From an uncultured Collinsella sp. (GTDB lineage Bacteria; Actinomycetota; Coriobacteriia; Coriobacteriales; Coriobacteriaceae): a DNA stretch of 17,142 bases. A program made the translations under genes and the position numbers. This document shows positions 16,619-17,142 of the stretch, in pieces (position 1 is the stretch's first letter; each line of letters begins with the position of its first letter). The notes below the pieces were generated by a model. It was not told where the DNA came from, searched no databases, and saw only the letters and a program-made list of their open reading frames with translations. The DNA lies in the NCBI GenBank assembly GCA_900552155.1, contig URYU01000020.1:1-17142 (forward strand), written 5' to 3'.

Positions 16619-17142
16619 ATGAGCGACGAAGAGCTCAAAAAGGTTGCCAACGAGGTAAGGAAGGGCATCGTCACCGGCGTGCACGCTGCCAAGTCCGGCC
16701 ATCCGGGCGGTTCGCTCGGCGCTGCCGACATCATGACCTATCTGTACTTTGAGGAAATGAACGTCGACCCGGCCGACCCCCGCAAGGCCGACCGCGACCG
16801 CTTCGTGCTTTCCAAGGGTCACTGCGCGCCTGGTCTGTACGCCGTGCTCGCCGAGCGCGGATTCGTCCCCAAGGAGGATCTCGAGACGCTGCGCCACATC
16901 GGCAGCCACCTGCAGGGTCATCCCAACATGAACGACACCCCGGGCGTCGACATGTCCACCGGCTCGCTCGGCCAGGGCATCTCCGCCGCCGTGGGCATGG
17001 CCGTTGCCGCCAAGCACTGGGGCGACGACTATCGCATCTACGCCCTGCTGGGCGACGGCGAGAGCGAGGAGGGCCAGGTCTGGGAGGCCGCCATGTTTGC
17101 CGGCAACCAGCAGCTCGACAGCCTCTGCGTGCTCGTCGACCA
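16619..17142 (+). CDS. Transketolase, N-terminal part (thiamine diphosphate domain), partial
   Basis: Transfers two-carbon ketol units in the pentose phosphate pathway. The first 174 residues are present; the gene runs off the right edge. AAKSGHPGGSLGAADI with His28, FVLSKGHCAPGLY, and STGSLGQGISAAVGMA are the TPP-domain motifs. LLGDGESEEGQVWEAAMFAG holds the GDG cofactor motif at residues 145-147. The short N-terminus (MSDEELKKVANEVRKGIV) resembles split transketolases made of two subunits. Whether it is split or one chain cannot be seen here. ATG 16619 follows GAAAGGAAGG. An AT-rich gap with an operator-like site precedes it, which suggests separate regulation. Confidence 0.93.
   Translation, partial: MSDEELKKVANEVRKGIVTGVHAAKSGHPGGSLGAADIMTYLYFEEMNVDPADPRKADRDRFVLSKGHCAPGLYAVLAERGFVPKEDLETLRHIGSHLQGHPNMNDTPGVDMSTGSLGQGISAAVGMAVAAKHWGDDYRIYALLGDGESEEGQVWEAAMFAGNQQLDSLCVLVD

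Overview
The window is about 17 kb of GC-rich bacterial chromosome. Gene order, codon bias and intergenic repeats suggest an anaerobic actinobacterium of the class Coriobacteriia, most likely Collinsella or a close relative. This rests on recognising gene neighbours and repeat words, not on a database search. It is a core-metabolism region: no phage, transposase, CRISPR, tRNA or rRNA gene was seen.

Layout from left to right. (1) The 5' part of a class A penicillin-binding protein on the minus strand, cut by the window edge, divergent from (2) a U32-family protein resembling the 23S rRNA hydroxylase RlhA and (3) tyrosyl-tRNA synthetase, which ends in a strong terminator. (4) Adenine deaminase has a terminator-like hairpin in its own leader. 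(5) Two Cof-type HAD phosphatases converge on a repeat cluster; inverted copies of a GGGGAC-type repeat flank the first of them. (6) On the minus strand lie an ACT-domain protein followed by citrate synthase. (7) Divergent from these is rpmE (ribosomal protein L31), with a structured leader and a long Ala/Glu/Lys tail. (8) secA and prfB overlap by one base and are followed by a YitT-family membrane protein. (9) The 5' part of transketolase runs off the right edge behind an AT-rich regulatory region.

The strands serve translation (tyrS, rpmE, prfB, the RlhA-like protein), protein export (secA), cell wall synthesis (PBP), purine salvage (ade), and carbon metabolism (citrate synthase, transketolase). 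Most genes look individually transcribed; the likely co-transcribed pairs are ACT-gltA and secA-prfB.

The points most worth a second look are these. Release factor 2 carries Ser-Pro-Thr where the stop-codon-reading tripeptide is normally Ser-Pro-Phe. The L31 leader has mutually exclusive pairings. The layout of a -10 box, then a hairpin, then a Shine-Dalgarno recurs at several genes (ade, the second HAD gene, yitT, tyrS, secA), three times with a T-tract. Two families of dispersed intergenic repeats are present. I did not find a clearly new multi-gene system.
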